Assembly (NCBI GenBank): GCA_016124615.1
Contig: WGNF01000003.1
Span: 620,001-684,000, forward strand
From: Paracoccaceae bacterium
GTDB lineage: Bacteria; Pseudomonadota; Alphaproteobacteria; Rhodobacterales; Rhodobacteraceae
Direction: 5' to 3'
DNA: 64,000 nt
Part shown: positions 8,731 to 16,728 of the stretch, piece after piece
Layout of the letters: every line of letters starts with the position of its first letter
Position numbering within the stretch: position 1 is the first letter of the stretch
Made by a program: the position numbers and the translations under genes
The notes under the pieces: generated by a model
The model's input: the letters and a program-made list of their open reading frames with translations, nothing else
What the model was told of the DNA's origin: nothing
Databases searched by the model: none

Positions 8731-9204
8731 TCATTTGAACGTCATAAGGAAGGCAACGACATCCTCGACCTGCTGGGCCGTCAGGATGGGCTGGATCGGG
8801 CCGGTGGGCGCCTTGGCGGTATAGCCATCGCCCGGCCGGATGAAGCCCGAGGTCTTGTAGAACGAGGGCATCAGGGTGTCCGGGAAGGTCATCTTGGCAT
8901 TCGCCACGATGCCGCGCAGCTGCGCCTCGGTGTATTTCGAGCCGACACCGTCCAGCGCGGGGCCGATGTCGCCGGGATCGGCGAACTTGGCCCAGCCTGC
9001 GGCCACATGGCAGGCGATGCAATTGCCCATCGGGCGGGTCGTCGCCACCTTCAGGCCGTCGGCCGGATCACCCGCCACGCCGGTCAGGGATTGCGCGACC
9101 GCGCCATTGTCGAATTTCACGGCGTCCGGCACCGTGTCGGCGGTCGCGACGGCTGCGCAAAGCGGAAGCGCAACAAGCGCGCCCAGCACGATCAGTCGTT
9201 TCAT
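8731..9204 (-). CDS. soxX: SoxX, monoheme c-type cytochrome subunit of SoxAX
   Basis: Accepts electrons from SoxA during attachment of thiosulfate to SoxYZ and passes them to c-type cytochromes. The 157-aa protein has a Sec signal (MKRLIVLGALVALPLCAAVATA) and one heme motif CIACH (C62-C65-H66). The Met in TLMPSFYKTSG is a likely distal ligand. It is the first gene of the soxXYZAB unit, and its promoter must lie in the 156-bp gap to soxW. Confidence 0.96.
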   Translation of the reverse strand: MKRLIVLGALVALPLCAAVATADTVPDAVKFDNGAVAQSLTGVAGDPADGLKVATTRPMGNCIACHVAAGWAKFADPGDIGPALDGVGSKYTEAQLRGIVANAKMTFPDTLMPSFYKTSGFIRPGDGYTAKAPTGPIQPILTAQQVEDVVAFLMTFK

Positions 9205-9285
9205 TGGAGTCCTCCCTGACTTCCTCCGAGATGGAGGCGCCCTCCCCGACGATCCTCCGACTCAAACCGTAACGGCAAGGTGATC

Positions 9286-9309
9286 TTTCGCGCAACGAAA
9301 AATTCCAGA
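9286..9309. promoter_or_regulatory. candidate sox regulator site in the soxW-soxX gap
   Basis: TTTCG-CGCAA-CGAAA is a perfect 5-bp inverted repeat (9286-9300), followed by the hexamer TCCAGA (9304-9309), which recurs in the soxV-soxS gap at 10722-10727. Known SoxR (ArsR family) regulators act at both the wx and sv intergenic regions. Assignment of this exact site is inference. Confidence 0.35.
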
Positions 9310-9333
9310 TTCGCCATGTCTTATTTTGCGACG

Positions 9334-9354
9334 CCGGGGGCGAAGCCTCCCCGG
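9334..9354 (-). terminator. possible hairpin terminator after soxW
   Basis: On the minus strand CCGGGG...CCCCGG encloses a TTCG-containing loop, starting 7 bases after the soxW stop. There is no clear T-run after it, so it may attenuate rather than terminate transcription into soxX. Confidence 0.3.
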
Positions 9355-9360
9355 CCCCGG

Positions 9361-9930
9361 TCAGTTTTTCACATCCATCGGAAAATGCTCGGCAAAATAA
9401 CGCTGGAAGCCCTGCCCGCTGTCATAGCCGTGGTCGCGCACATAGGTGAACATGGCCAGCGTGGTGTTCTTGCCGAAGGCGCCAGGCATCAGCATCACCG
9501 CCGCCTGCGCCGCCGTCTTGCCCGCCGGCACCTCTTCCGGCAGGAAGATCATCGTCGGCGTGAAGACGATGTTCCAGCGCGCCGCCATGTCTTTTTCCGG
9601 CAGCACCTTGCCGTCGAAATCGGTCACCGGCGTATCGCCGTAGAGGTTGATCTGATCGACGAAATAGGTGTCGCGGATGATCTTGTCGATCGCCGGAACG
9701 GGGAACACCTCTTCATGCATCTTGGCGCAGTAGATGCAGCCGCGCTGTTCCACGATCAGCAACAGCCGCTTGTGCTGCGCGTTGGCCTCGGCCAGATCGT
9801 CGCGCAGGTCCTTGAACGTGTCCTGCAACCAGGTGGGCTTGTGCAGCCCGTCATCTCCGATCGGCACCACCGCATGGGCGGGGCCCGCCAGCGCCACGGC
9901 GGCGGCAATGGCAACAGCAATACGACGCAT
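9361..9930 (-). CDS. soxW: SoxW, periplasmic thioredoxin
   Basis: A thiol-disulfide protein kept reduced by SoxV, thought to keep the SoxY cysteine competent. The 189-aa protein has a Sec signal ending AGPAHA and the redox motif CIYC (C65-C68) in LLLIVEQRGCIYCAKMHEEVF, plus the cis-Pro segment FTPTMIFLPEE. It lies 19 bp after soxV in a soxVW operon. The motif context matches the SoxW/thioredoxin_2 group rather than DsbA. Confidence 0.92.
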   Translation of the reverse strand: MRRIAVAIAAAVALAGPAHAVVPIGDDGLHKPTWLQDTFKDLRDDLAEANAQHKRLLLIVEQRGCIYCAKMHEEVFPVPAIDKIIRDTYFVDQINLYGDTPVTDFDGKVLPEKDMAARWNIVFTPTMIFLPEEVPAGKTAAQAAVMLMPGAFGKNTTLAMFTYVRDHGYDSGQGFQRYFAEHFPMDVKN

Positions 9931-9949
9931 GATGTCCTCCCTCTCAGGC

Positions 9950-10699
9950 TTATTGCAGCGTGCTTTCCCAGTTGAAATGGCGGATCAGGAAATCCGCGAT
10001 GTAGCCGACCGAATGGGTGGCGATCAGCGCGGCGAACAGGATCAGCATAACCCCCATCGCCTTTTCCACCAGTCCCAGATAGCGCCGGTTGCGCCCGACC
10101 CAAGCCAGAAACGGCCGCGCGAAAATGGCCGCGATCACGAAGGGCAGCGTCATCGCCAGCCCGTAGACCAGCAAAAGCCCGCCGCCGCGCACCAGATCGC
10201 CCGAGCCGCTGGCCACGAACAGGATCGCCGCCAGCGCCGGGCCGACGCAGGGCGTCCAGCCAAAGCCGAAGGCCAGCCCCATCACATAGGCGCCGATCAG
10301 CGTGGTCGGGTTCGTCTTCGACTCGATCCGCGCCTCGCGGTACAGGAACGGGATCCGCACCAGCCCGAGGAAATGCAGCCCGAACAGCGCCAGCACCGCC
10401 GCCGCGACCCAGGACAGCTGGTTTTTCCACTGGATGAAGGCCGATCCCAGCGCGGTCGCCCCCAGCCCCAGCAGCACGAAAATCGTCGTCACCCCCAGCG
10501 CGAAGGCCACCGCCGAGATCACCAGCCGCCGGTGCGCGCCCGGCGCAAGCCCGCCGGGGCTGCCGTCGCCGCGCAGATCCTGCATTGAAATTCCGGCCAT
10601 GTAGCACAGGTAAAACGGCACGATGGGCAGGATGCAGGGCGACAGGAACGACAGGATGCCTGCCACCGCCGCGCCGCCAAACGAGATGTCGAAGTTCAT
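9950..10699 (-). CDS. soxV: SoxV, CcdA/DsbD-type membrane thiol transporter
   Basis: Carries reducing power across the inner membrane to SoxW. The 249-aa, roughly six-helix CcdA-family protein has the two redox cysteines in LSPCILPIVPFYLCYMAG (helix 1) and FGFGWTPCVGPALAA (helix 4). The track begins at 10924, but the family start MNFDISFGG is at 10699 and is used here. The gene is divergent from soxS and followed by soxW. Confidence 0.93.
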   Translation of the reverse strand: MNFDISFGGAAVAGILSFLSPCILPIVPFYLCYMAGISMQDLRGDGSPGGLAPGAHRRLVISAVAFALGVTTIFVLLGLGATALGSAFIQWKNQLSWVAAAVLALFGLHFLGLVRIPFLYREARIESKTNPTTLIGAYVMGLAFGFGWTPCVGPALAAILFVASGSGDLVRGGGLLLVYGLAMTLPFVIAAIFARPFLAWVGRNRRYLGLVEKAMGVMLILFAALIATHSVGYIADFLIRHFNWESTLQ

Positions 10700-10721
10700 C
10701 TGCTGTGCGCCTTGCTGAATA

Positions 10722-10744
10722 TCCAGAAACAAATTACGATTTGT
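10722..10744. promoter_or_regulatory. candidate SoxR operator in the soxV-soxS gap
   Basis: ACAAAT-TACG-ATTTGT (10729-10744) is a perfect 6-bp inverted repeat in the middle of the 70-bp divergent gap, preceded by TCCAGA (10722-10727). An ArsR-type SoxR is known to repress at this gap in other sox clusters. The soxR gene itself is not adjacent here. Confidence 0.5.
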
Positions 10745-10769
10745 ATATGCTTTGAGGGAGGCGTCAATC

Positions 10770-11174
10770 ATGCAGGTCGGTCCAGCCGCGCGGCGCCGCG
10801 GCTTTGGCGTCGCCGCGATCCTTGCCACGCTGGTGCTTGCCGCCGCCCCGGCGCAGGCGGCGTTGCAGCTGATCATGTTCGAACAGCCGGGCTGCCCGTG
10901 GTGCGCACGCTGGGATGCCGCCATCGCGCCGATCTACCCCAAGACCACCGAGGGCGCCGAGGCGCCGCTGACCCGGATGGATATTCACGCCGCCCTGCCC
11001 GCCGACATCAAGCTGGCCCGCGCGCCGCAGTTCACCCCGACCTTCGTGCTGTTGCAGGACGGCAGCGAAGTCGGTCGCATCGAGGGCTACCCCGGCGAGG
11101 ATTTCTTCTGGGGCATGCTCGACGGCCTTCTGGCCCGCGCCGTGCCGCCGCTGCCGACCGGGCCCAAGACATGA
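10770..11174 (+). CDS. soxS: SoxS, periplasmic thioredoxin-like protein
   Basis: A periplasmic thiol protein that reactivates SoxYZ in Paracoccus. The 134-aa protein has a signal ending AAAPAQA and the motif CPWC (C42-C45) in MFEQPGCPWCARWDA. The track starts at a TTG (10752). The ATG at 10770 is chosen because GAGGGAGG lies 8 nt upstream. In the standard layout soxR precedes soxS. Here soxS is promoter-proximal and is followed by a DUF302 gene with a 4-bp overlap. Confidence 0.9.
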   Translation: MQVGPAARRRGFGVAAILATLVLAAAPAQAALQLIMFEQPGCPWCARWDAAIAPIYPKTTEGAEAPLTRMDIHAALPADIKLARAPQFTPTFVLLQDGSEVGRIEGYPGEDFFWGMLDGLLARAVPPLPTGPKT

Positions 11175-11617
11175 CGCGGCCCGCGCTTCTGGCCGCGCTG
11201 TTCGCGCTTCTGGCCGCCCCGGCGCTGGCCGACCCGCCGACCGTGGTCACCATCACCGGCACCTTCGACGACGCCACGTTCGAGCTGCAGAACGCCATCA
11301 CCAACGCCGGTCTGGTGATCGATTCGGTCAGCCATACCGGCGACATGCTGGAACGCACCAAAACCGCCGTCGGTGCCACCCGGACGATCTTCACCCATGC
11401 CGATGTCTTCAGCTTCTGCTCGGCCAAGGTCAGCCGCGAGGTGATGGAGGCCGATCCGATGAACGTTCAGTTCTGCCCCTACCACATCTTTGTCGCCGAA
11501 CAGCCAGAGGCGCCGGGGCGCATCCTGATCGGCCATCAGGTCTATACCGGCCCGGCAATGGACAAGGTGAACGCGCTGCTGGACGGCATCATCAAGGATG
11601 CGCTGTCCAGCAACTGA
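11171..11617 (+). CDS. exported DUF302-domain protein
   Basis: A 148-aa protein of unknown biochemical function. A Sec signal (MTRPALLAALFALLAAPALA) is followed by a DUF302 domain: FELQNAITNAGLVIDSVSHTGDMLERT, then FSFCSAKVSREVMEADPMNVQFCPYHIFV. Its start overlaps the soxS stop (ATGA), so it is probably translationally coupled to soxS and made with the Sox proteins. Two cysteines in the FC..FCPY region could make it a thiol or heme/sulfur-binding periplasmic accessory, but that is inference. The annotated start lies well inside the 301-aa track ORF. Confidence 0.85.
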   Translation: MTRPALLAALFALLAAPALADPPTVVTITGTFDDATFELQNAITNAGLVIDSVSHTGDMLERTKTAVGATRTIFTHADVFSFCSAKVSREVMEADPMNVQFCPYHIFVAEQPEAPGRILIGHQVYTGPAMDKVNALLDGIIKDALSSN

Positions 11618-11629
11618 CCGGCTGCGCCG

Positions 11630-12196
11630 TCAGAACTCGCCGGTCGATGCCTTGTCGAGGATGGCCAGCATCGTGGCGCGCACCTTTTCGGCCTCGGGCA
11701 GCAGCTCGGGCGGCAGCGGGCGGCCGCCGTGGATCATCATGTCCATGTCCAGCGTGTAAAGCCACAGCGCCCCGGTCTTGTCCTCGACCAGCGCGACGCG
11801 GCAGGGCAGATAGGCGGAATAGGCTTCCGAGTAATCTACCATCTTCGCCGCTGTCAGCGGGTTGCAGTAAAGGTAGATCTTCAGCTTGCGCCAGGGCTTG
11901 CCCTGCATCGCGGCGATCTGGTCGCCCAGCGGCAGCGACCCCACGTCCTTGATGTTCTCGGCCAGCGCCACCGACTGGATCGACTGATCCACATCGTCGA
12001 AACTGAGCCCGGCGGCCACCTTGCGCTTCCACACCGTCGCATCGGCCGCGTTGCCGGTTGCGGCCAGCCGTTCGGCCATGTGCCAGTACACCATCGGCGC
12101 CTGCGGGTCGAACCCGGAAAAGACCCAGGCGCCGTAGCCCAGACCCAGCACCGCCGCCAGCCCGATCAATGCCAGCACATTACGCAGAAACGTCAT
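11630..12196 (-). CDS. membrane-anchored DUF302-domain protein
   Basis: A 188-aa protein with an N-terminal transmembrane anchor (MTFLRNVLALIGLAAVLGLGYGAWVF) and a C-terminal DUF302 domain (KLKIYLYCNPLTAAKMVDYSEAYSAYLPCRVALVEDKTGALWLYTLDMDMMIHGG). It is convergent with the other DUF302 gene, 12 bp between their stops. Two divergent members of one family touching soxS suggests a paired accessory role in the periplasm. Function unknown. Confidence 0.85.
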   Translation of the reverse strand: MTFLRNVLALIGLAAVLGLGYGAWVFSGFDPQAPMVYWHMAERLAATGNAADATVWKRKVAAGLSFDDVDQSIQSVALAENIKDVGSLPLGDQIAAMQGKPWRKLKIYLYCNPLTAAKMVDYSEAYSAYLPCRVALVEDKTGALWLYTLDMDMMIHGGRPLPPELLPEAEKVRATMLAILDKASTGEF

Positions 12197-12292
12197 CCGC
12201 AGCCTCCCCGCCTCAGGAACGTATCCGTTTTAGAGAATATAACCGACGATCCGGCGCCGCTTGTCAAGCACCGATGCCGCGCCCTGCCCCGG

Positions 12293-13549
12293 TCAGCCGT
12301 AACGCGCCGCGGTCAACCCCTCGAACGAGATCTCGGGCGTCCGGCCCAGCACCAGATCGGCGACCGCGCGGCCAGAGCCGCAGGCCATCGTCCAGCCCAG
12401 CGTGCCATGCCCGGTGTTGAGGTAGAGGTTGGGATATTGCGTCGGCCCCAGCACCGGGGTGCCGTCGGGCGTCATGGGCCTGAGCCCGGTCCAGCCCTCG
12501 GCCCGCTCAAGATCGCCGCCGCCGGGAAAGAGATCGCCGATGACGTGCCGCACCGTGTCGGTGGCATGCGGCCCCAGACGGTTGGAATAGCCCGCGATCT
12601 CGGCCTGACCGGCGACGCGGATCCGGTCGCCCAGCCGGGTGATCGCAACCTTGTGGGTCTCGTCCATGATGGTCGATTGCGGCGCCCGCGCGTCATCGGT
12701 CACCGGCAGCGTGACGGAATAGCCCTTCACCGGGTAGACCGGCAGCCGCAGCCCGACCGGTTTCAGCAGGCGGGGCGCATAGCTTCCCAGCGCGCAGACA
12801 TAGGCATCGCCGGTCACCCGGCCCATCTGGTTGGTATCGACGCCAACGACGCGGCCGTTTTCCACCGCGATCTGCTCGATGGTCTGGGCATAGTGGAACT
12901 GCACCCCCAGCGCGGCGGCCTTGTCGGCCAGCGCCATCGTGAACATGCGGCAATCCCCGGTGCGGTCGGCGGTCAACCGCAGGCCCCCCACGAACTTGTC
13001 GCGCACCCCGGCCAGCGCCGGTTCCACCGCCACGCAGCCGTCGGGGTCAAGTACTTCGAAGGGCGAGTCGAACTCCGCCAGGATTGCCTGATCGGCCTTC
13101 GAGCCCTTCAGCTGCTTTTCGGTCCGGAACAATTGCAGCGTGCCCTGCGCGCGGCCGTCATATTCGATCCCGGTTTCGGCGATCAGGTCGGGCAGCACGT
13201 CGCGGCTGTAGTTCGAGATCCGCACCATCCGCGACTTGTTCAGCGCATAGCTTTTCTCGTTGCAATTCATCAGCATCTGCGCGCCCCAGACCCACATCGT
13301 CGGGCTGATCAGCGGCCAGATGAACAGCGGGCGCCGCTTCATGAACAGCCACTTCACCGCCTTCATCGGGATCCCCGGCGCGGCCCAGGGCGAGGTCATG
13401 CCATAAGACAGCTCGCCCGCGTTGGCATAGCTCGTCTCCAGCCCCGGCCCGGCCTGACGGTCCAGCACGATGACCTCGGCGCCCGCGCGCGCAAGGTAGT
13501 AGGCCGTGGTGACACCGATCACCCCTGCCCCCATCACGACAATCTTCAT
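12293..13549 (-). CDS. dadA: D-amino acid dehydrogenase
   Basis: An FAD enzyme at the inner membrane that oxidatively deaminates D-amino acids (classically D-alanine) to 2-oxo acids, passing electrons to the respiratory chain. The 418-aa protein has the Rossmann motif GAGVIGVTTAYYLARAG at the N-terminus. DadA hallmarks follow: ETSYANAGELSYGMTSPWAAPGIP, GRAQGTLQLFRTEKQ, ADRTGDCRMFT, and WTGLRPMTPDGTPVLG...LNTGHGTLGWTMACGSG near the C-terminus. The start was taken at MKIVVMGAG (13549), discarding about 200 spurious residues of the track ORF. Confidence 0.93.
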   Translation of the reverse strand: MKIVVMGAGVIGVTTAYYLARAGAEVIVLDRQAGPGLETSYANAGELSYGMTSPWAAPGIPMKAVKWLFMKRRPLFIWPLISPTMWVWGAQMLMNCNEKSYALNKSRMVRISNYSRDVLPDLIAETGIEYDGRAQGTLQLFRTEKQLKGSKADQAILAEFDSPFEVLDPDGCVAVEPALAGVRDKFVGGLRLTADRTGDCRMFTMALADKAAALGVQFHYAQTIEQIAVENGRVVGVDTNQMGRVTGDAYVCALGSYAPRLLKPVGLRLPVYPVKGYSVTLPVTDDARAPQSTIMDETHKVAITRLGDRIRVAGQAEIAGYSNRLGPHATDTVRHVIGDLFPGGGDLERAEGWTGLRPMTPDGTPVLGPTQYPNLYLNTGHGTLGWTMACGSGRAVADLVLGRTPEISFEGLTAARYG

Positions 13550-13680
13550 GGCAGCGTTCCCCTGTTGCGCGCGTCGTTCCGTCAACAGGCATGCACCACA
13601 AAAGCCACCCGCGCCAAGGCCCTGCGCGACATCCGCGCCCGATCCGGCCCGCGCCTGCCACTTTGCCGGGCAGCCGGGGA

Positions 13681-13715
13681 GGATCCCGGCGCGGCCTGGG
13701 GCCGGGCCGGGATCC
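13681..13715. repeat. 35-nt near-perfect hairpin in a divergent promoter region
   Basis: GGATCCCGGC (13681-13690) and GCCGGGATCC (13706-13715) are perfect 10-bp arms. An inner GGCC-tgg-GGCC stem gives 14 pairs with a 2x2 internal loop. It lies between two genes that start here (dadA leftward, AGE epimerase rightward), so it is not placed as a terminator. Confidence 0.6.
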
Positions 13716-13790
13716 GGCCTCCGCTGTGGCGGTCGCACATGACGCGCGCGCCCGGCCCTGCTAGAAGCGGGGCAACAGAGGGGGCGCGGG

Positions 13791-15050
13791 ATGAGCGGAC
13801 AGGCACAGTGGATCGGCACCGGCGGCAGCGATCTGGTCACGCGGGCGAGCCATCGCGACTGGCTGATGGCGCAGGCGACCGGGCTGATCGGCTTTTTCCA
13901 GCGCGCCGCGCTGAACCCGGTGGGCGGGTTCTTCGCCCTTGACGACGCCGGGCGCCCGCTGCCCCCCGGCCCCAAGGGCATGGTGCGCGGGCTGCACGAG
14001 ACGACGCGGATGGTGCATTGCTTCGCCATCGCGCATCTCTTGGGCCTGCCGGGCGCCGACCGGATGATCGACCACGGCATGGCCTTCCTGGCCTCGCACC
14101 ACCACGACCGGGCCAACGGCGGCTGGTTCTGGACGGTGAACGATGCGGGGCCGGTGGATGCCACCAAACAGGCCTATGGCCACGCTTTCGTGCTGCTGGC
14201 CGGCGCCTCGGCCAAGGTGGTGGGCCATCCCGGTGCCGATGCGCTGATCGCCGGGGTGACAGAGGTGCTGCGCGCCCGGTTCTGGGATGATGCGGCCGGG
14301 GCAACGACCGAGGAATACGGCCCCGACTGGTCGCCCTTGGGCGATTACCGTGGCCAGAATTCCAACATGCACCTGACCGAGGCGCTGATGGCGGCGTTCG
14401 AGGCGACCCATGACGCGACCTATCTGACGATGGCCGAACGCATCGCCGGGCTGATCATCGACCGCCACGCCCGCGCCGAGGGCTGGCGCGTCGCCGAACA
14501 TTTCCACGCCGACTGGTCGGTGGATCGCGGCTATGAGGGCGACCCGATGTTCCGCCCGGCGGGCACCACCCCCGGCCACGCGCTGGAATGGTCGCGCCTG
14601 CTGACGCAACTGTGGGAACTGGGCCAGCGCCGCCACGGCTGGATGATCGAGGCGGGGCGGGCGCTGTTCCTGCACACCTGCGCCATCGGCTGGGATGCGG
14701 CGCGCGGCGGGTTCTACTACACGCTCGACTGGAACGACCGACCGACGCGCAGCGACCGCTACTGGTGGCCCTGCGCCGAAGGCATCGGTGCCTCCGCCGT
14801 ACTGCGCCAGACCGGCGGCGATGCGCGGTTCGAGGAATGGTATCGCCGGATCTGGGATTTCACCGAACGCCAGCTGATCGACCACGATCACGGCGGCTGG
14901 TTCCCCGAGCTTGACGATGACCTGCGCCCGGTCAGCCGCGTCTTCACCGGCAAGCCCGACCTGTACCACGCGCTGCAGGCCTGCCTGATCCCGCTGCTGC
15001 CCGCCAGCGGCAGCATCACCCGCGGGCTGGCGGCGCAGGTCGCGGGCTGA
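13791..15050 (+). CDS. AGE-family aldose-ketose isomerase / N-acylglucosamine 2-epimerase-like
   Basis: A 419-aa (alpha/alpha)6-barrel protein of the AGE superfamily (mannose isomerase/YihS/AGE type), cytoplasmic. Recognisable segments are RGLHETTRMVHCFAIAHLLG, KQAYGHAFVLLAGAS, NSNMHLTEALMAAFEATHD, TPGHALEWSRLLTQLWELG and WWPCAEGIGAS, with the conserved His residues that catalyse ring opening and proton transfer. The substrate cannot be fixed from sequence: mannose/fructose, sulfoquinovose or N-acyl sugars are possible. GGGGGCGCGGG precedes the ATG. It ends back to back with the ABC operon (adjacent stops). Confidence 0.8.
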   Translation: MSGQAQWIGTGGSDLVTRASHRDWLMAQATGLIGFFQRAALNPVGGFFALDDAGRPLPPGPKGMVRGLHETTRMVHCFAIAHLLGLPGADRMIDHGMAFLASHHHDRANGGWFWTVNDAGPVDATKQAYGHAFVLLAGASAKVVGHPGADALIAGVTEVLRARFWDDAAGATTEEYGPDWSPLGDYRGQNSNMHLTEALMAAFEATHDATYLTMAERIAGLIIDRHARAEGWRVAEHFHADWSVDRGYEGDPMFRPAGTTPGHALEWSRLLTQLWELGQRRHGWMIEAGRALFLHTCAIGWDAARGGFYYTLDWNDRPTRSDRYWWPCAEGIGASAVLRQTGGDARFEEWYRRIWDFTERQLIDHDHGGWFPELDDDLRPVSRVFTGKPDLYHALQACLIPLLPASGSITRGLAAQVAG

Positions 15051-15860
15051 TCAGGCCCAGTTCGCCTGATCCGGGTCGGGCAGCGGGATCGCGTCCAGCA
15101 GCTCGCGCGTGTAGGCCGCTTGCGGGTGGTCGAACACGTCGGCGGTGGCGGCGTTTTCCACGATCTCGCCCTGTTGCAGCACCATGACGCGGGTGCAGAG
15201 GCGGCGGATCACCGACAGGTCGTGGCTGATGAAGGCAAGCGTCAGGCCAAGGTCTTTCACCAGCCGTTCCAGCAGGTTCAGCACCTGCGCCTGACTTGAC
15301 ACATCCAGACCCGAGACGATTTCATCGGCCAGAATGAACTCTGGCGCCATCGCGATGGCGCGGGCAATGCCGATACGCTGGCGCTGGCCGCCCGACAGCT
15401 CGTGCGGGTAGCGGTTGCGGAAGGCGCGCGGCAGGCCGACATGGTCCAGTGCCTCGTCCACCCGCGCCGACACGCGGTCCAGCCCGTGCAGGCGCAACGG
15501 CCCCGCGATGATGCCCGCAACCCGGCGGCGCGGGTTCAGCGAGGACATCGGGTCCTGAAAGATCATCTGCATCCGCCGCCGCATCGGGCGCAAGGCGGCC
15601 TCGTCCAGATGGGTGATGTCGCGCCCGTCAAAGCGGATCGTGCCGCCGGTCGGCTCCAGCAGCCGGATCAGTGTGCGGCCCAGCGTCGATTTCCCCGACC
15701 CCGAGCCGCCGACGATGCCCACCACCGCCCCGCGCGGAATGTCGAAGCTCAGCCCCTTCAATATCTCCAGCCGGGGCGCGCGGCCGATCAGCGGCTTTTG
15801 CGTCATGTCGGCCAGCGACACGCGCAGGTTTTCCACCCGGATCAACGGCTCATCGGGCAT
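15051..15860 (-). CDS. Dpp/Opp-type ABC transporter ATPase (DppF-like)
   Basis: The second ATP-hydrolysing subunit of a peptide/opine/nickel-class importer. Walker A GSGSGKSTLG, ABC signature LSGGQRQRIGIARAIA, Walker B FILADEIVSGLD, and the C-terminal oligopeptide domain tail. The track start (15884) was moved to the ATG at 15860, which has GGAG 7 nt upstream and gives 269 aa with an 11-bp overlap of the preceding gene. Last gene of the leftward operon FAD-SBP-B-C-D-F. Confidence 0.88.
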   Translation of the reverse strand: MPDEPLIRVENLRVSLADMTQKPLIGRAPRLEILKGLSFDIPRGAVVGIVGGSGSGKSTLGRTLIRLLEPTGGTIRFDGRDITHLDEAALRPMRRRMQMIFQDPMSSLNPRRRVAGIIAGPLRLHGLDRVSARVDEALDHVGLPRAFRNRYPHELSGGQRQRIGIARAIAMAPEFILADEIVSGLDVSSQAQVLNLLERLVKDLGLTLAFISHDLSVIRRLCTRVMVLQQGEIVENAATADVFDHPQAAYTRELLDAIPLPDPDQANWA

Positions 15861-16728
15861 CGCGCCACTCCGTCTCGGCGGCATCCACTTCGGCGCGAAC
15901 CGCGTCGATCACCGCCTCGCTGACCGGCATCAGGCTGGCCCAGGGGTCGGTGTATTTCGGCGTCGCGGCCAAAAGCGCGGCGGAATAGGGATGCGCGGGG
16001 GCGCGGAAGAAATCGGCCACCGTGGTATCCTCCACCATCAGGCCCGCATAAAGCACCGACAGGCTTTGGCAGACCTTCGACACCACGCCCAGATCATGCG
16101 TCACGAACAGAAGCGTGGTGCCGTGGCGCGCCTGCATCGCCGCGATCAACCGCAGGATCTGCTTTTGCACCGTCACATCCAGCGCGGTTGTCGGCTCGTC
16201 CGCGATGATCAGGCGCGGCTCGGCGGCGAAGGCCGAGGCGATCAGGATGCGCTGCCGCATTCCCCCCGAAAGCTCGTGCGGATAGCTGCGCATCACCCGC
16301 GCCGGGTCGGGAATATGCACCTCGGCCAGCAGCTCCAACGCCCGCGCTTCGGCTTTAGCGCGTTTCCAGCCGAGGATATCCACCAGCCGGTCGGTGACCT
16401 GCCCGCCGATCCGGCGCGAGGGGTTCAGCGCGGTCAGCGGGTCTTGCGGGATCAGGGCGGCGTTGGCGCCGACGCGCTTGCGCCGCTCGGCCGGGGGAAG
16501 GCGCAACAGATCGACATCGCCCAACCAGATCTCGCCCTCCACCACCTCGACGGACCGCGGCAGGATGCCCAGCACCGCCTTGCCGATCATGCTTTTGCCG
16601 GCGCCGCTTTCACCCACCAGCCCGCGCACCTCGCCCGCCGCAACCTCCAGCGAGACCGACCGCAACAGCCGGGCGCCAGAGTCGCGCAGCGCGACCGACA
16701 GGTTTCTGATCCGCAGATACCCGCTCAT
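15850..16728 (-). CDS. Dpp/Opp-type ABC transporter ATPase (DppD-like)
   Basis: A 292-aa ATPase: Walker A GESGAGKSMIGKA, signature LSGGMRQRILIASAFA, Walker B LIIADEPTTALDVT, and a C-terminal HPYSAALLAATP segment typical of the oligopeptide-transporter ATPase extension. It overlaps the permease stop (ATGA) upstream and the second ATPase downstream. It works with the two permeases and the binding protein encoded just upstream. Confidence 0.9.
   Translation of the reverse strand: MSGYLRIRNLSVALRDSGARLLRSVSLEVAAGEVRGLVGESGAGKSMIGKAVLGILPRSVEVVEGEIWLGDVDLLRLPPAERRKRVGANAALIPQDPLTALNPSRRIGGQVTDRLVDILGWKRAKAEARALELLAEVHIPDPARVMRSYPHELSGGMRQRILIASAFAAEPRLIIADEPTTALDVTVQKQILRLIAAMQARHGTTLLFVTHDLGVVSKVCQSLSVLYAGLMVEDTTVADFFRAPAHPYSAALLAATPKYTDPWASLMPVSEAVIDAVRAEVDAAETEWRDAR

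Noticed and set aside
11729-13942. 737-aa plus-strand ORF opposite the DUF302 gene and dadA
   Set aside because: Composition-driven Arg/Pro/His-rich frame spanning two real genes and their gap.
12293-14167. 624-aa DadA with N-terminal extension
   Set aside because: The extension reads antisense through the AGE gene; DadA begins at MKIVVMGAG with normal length.
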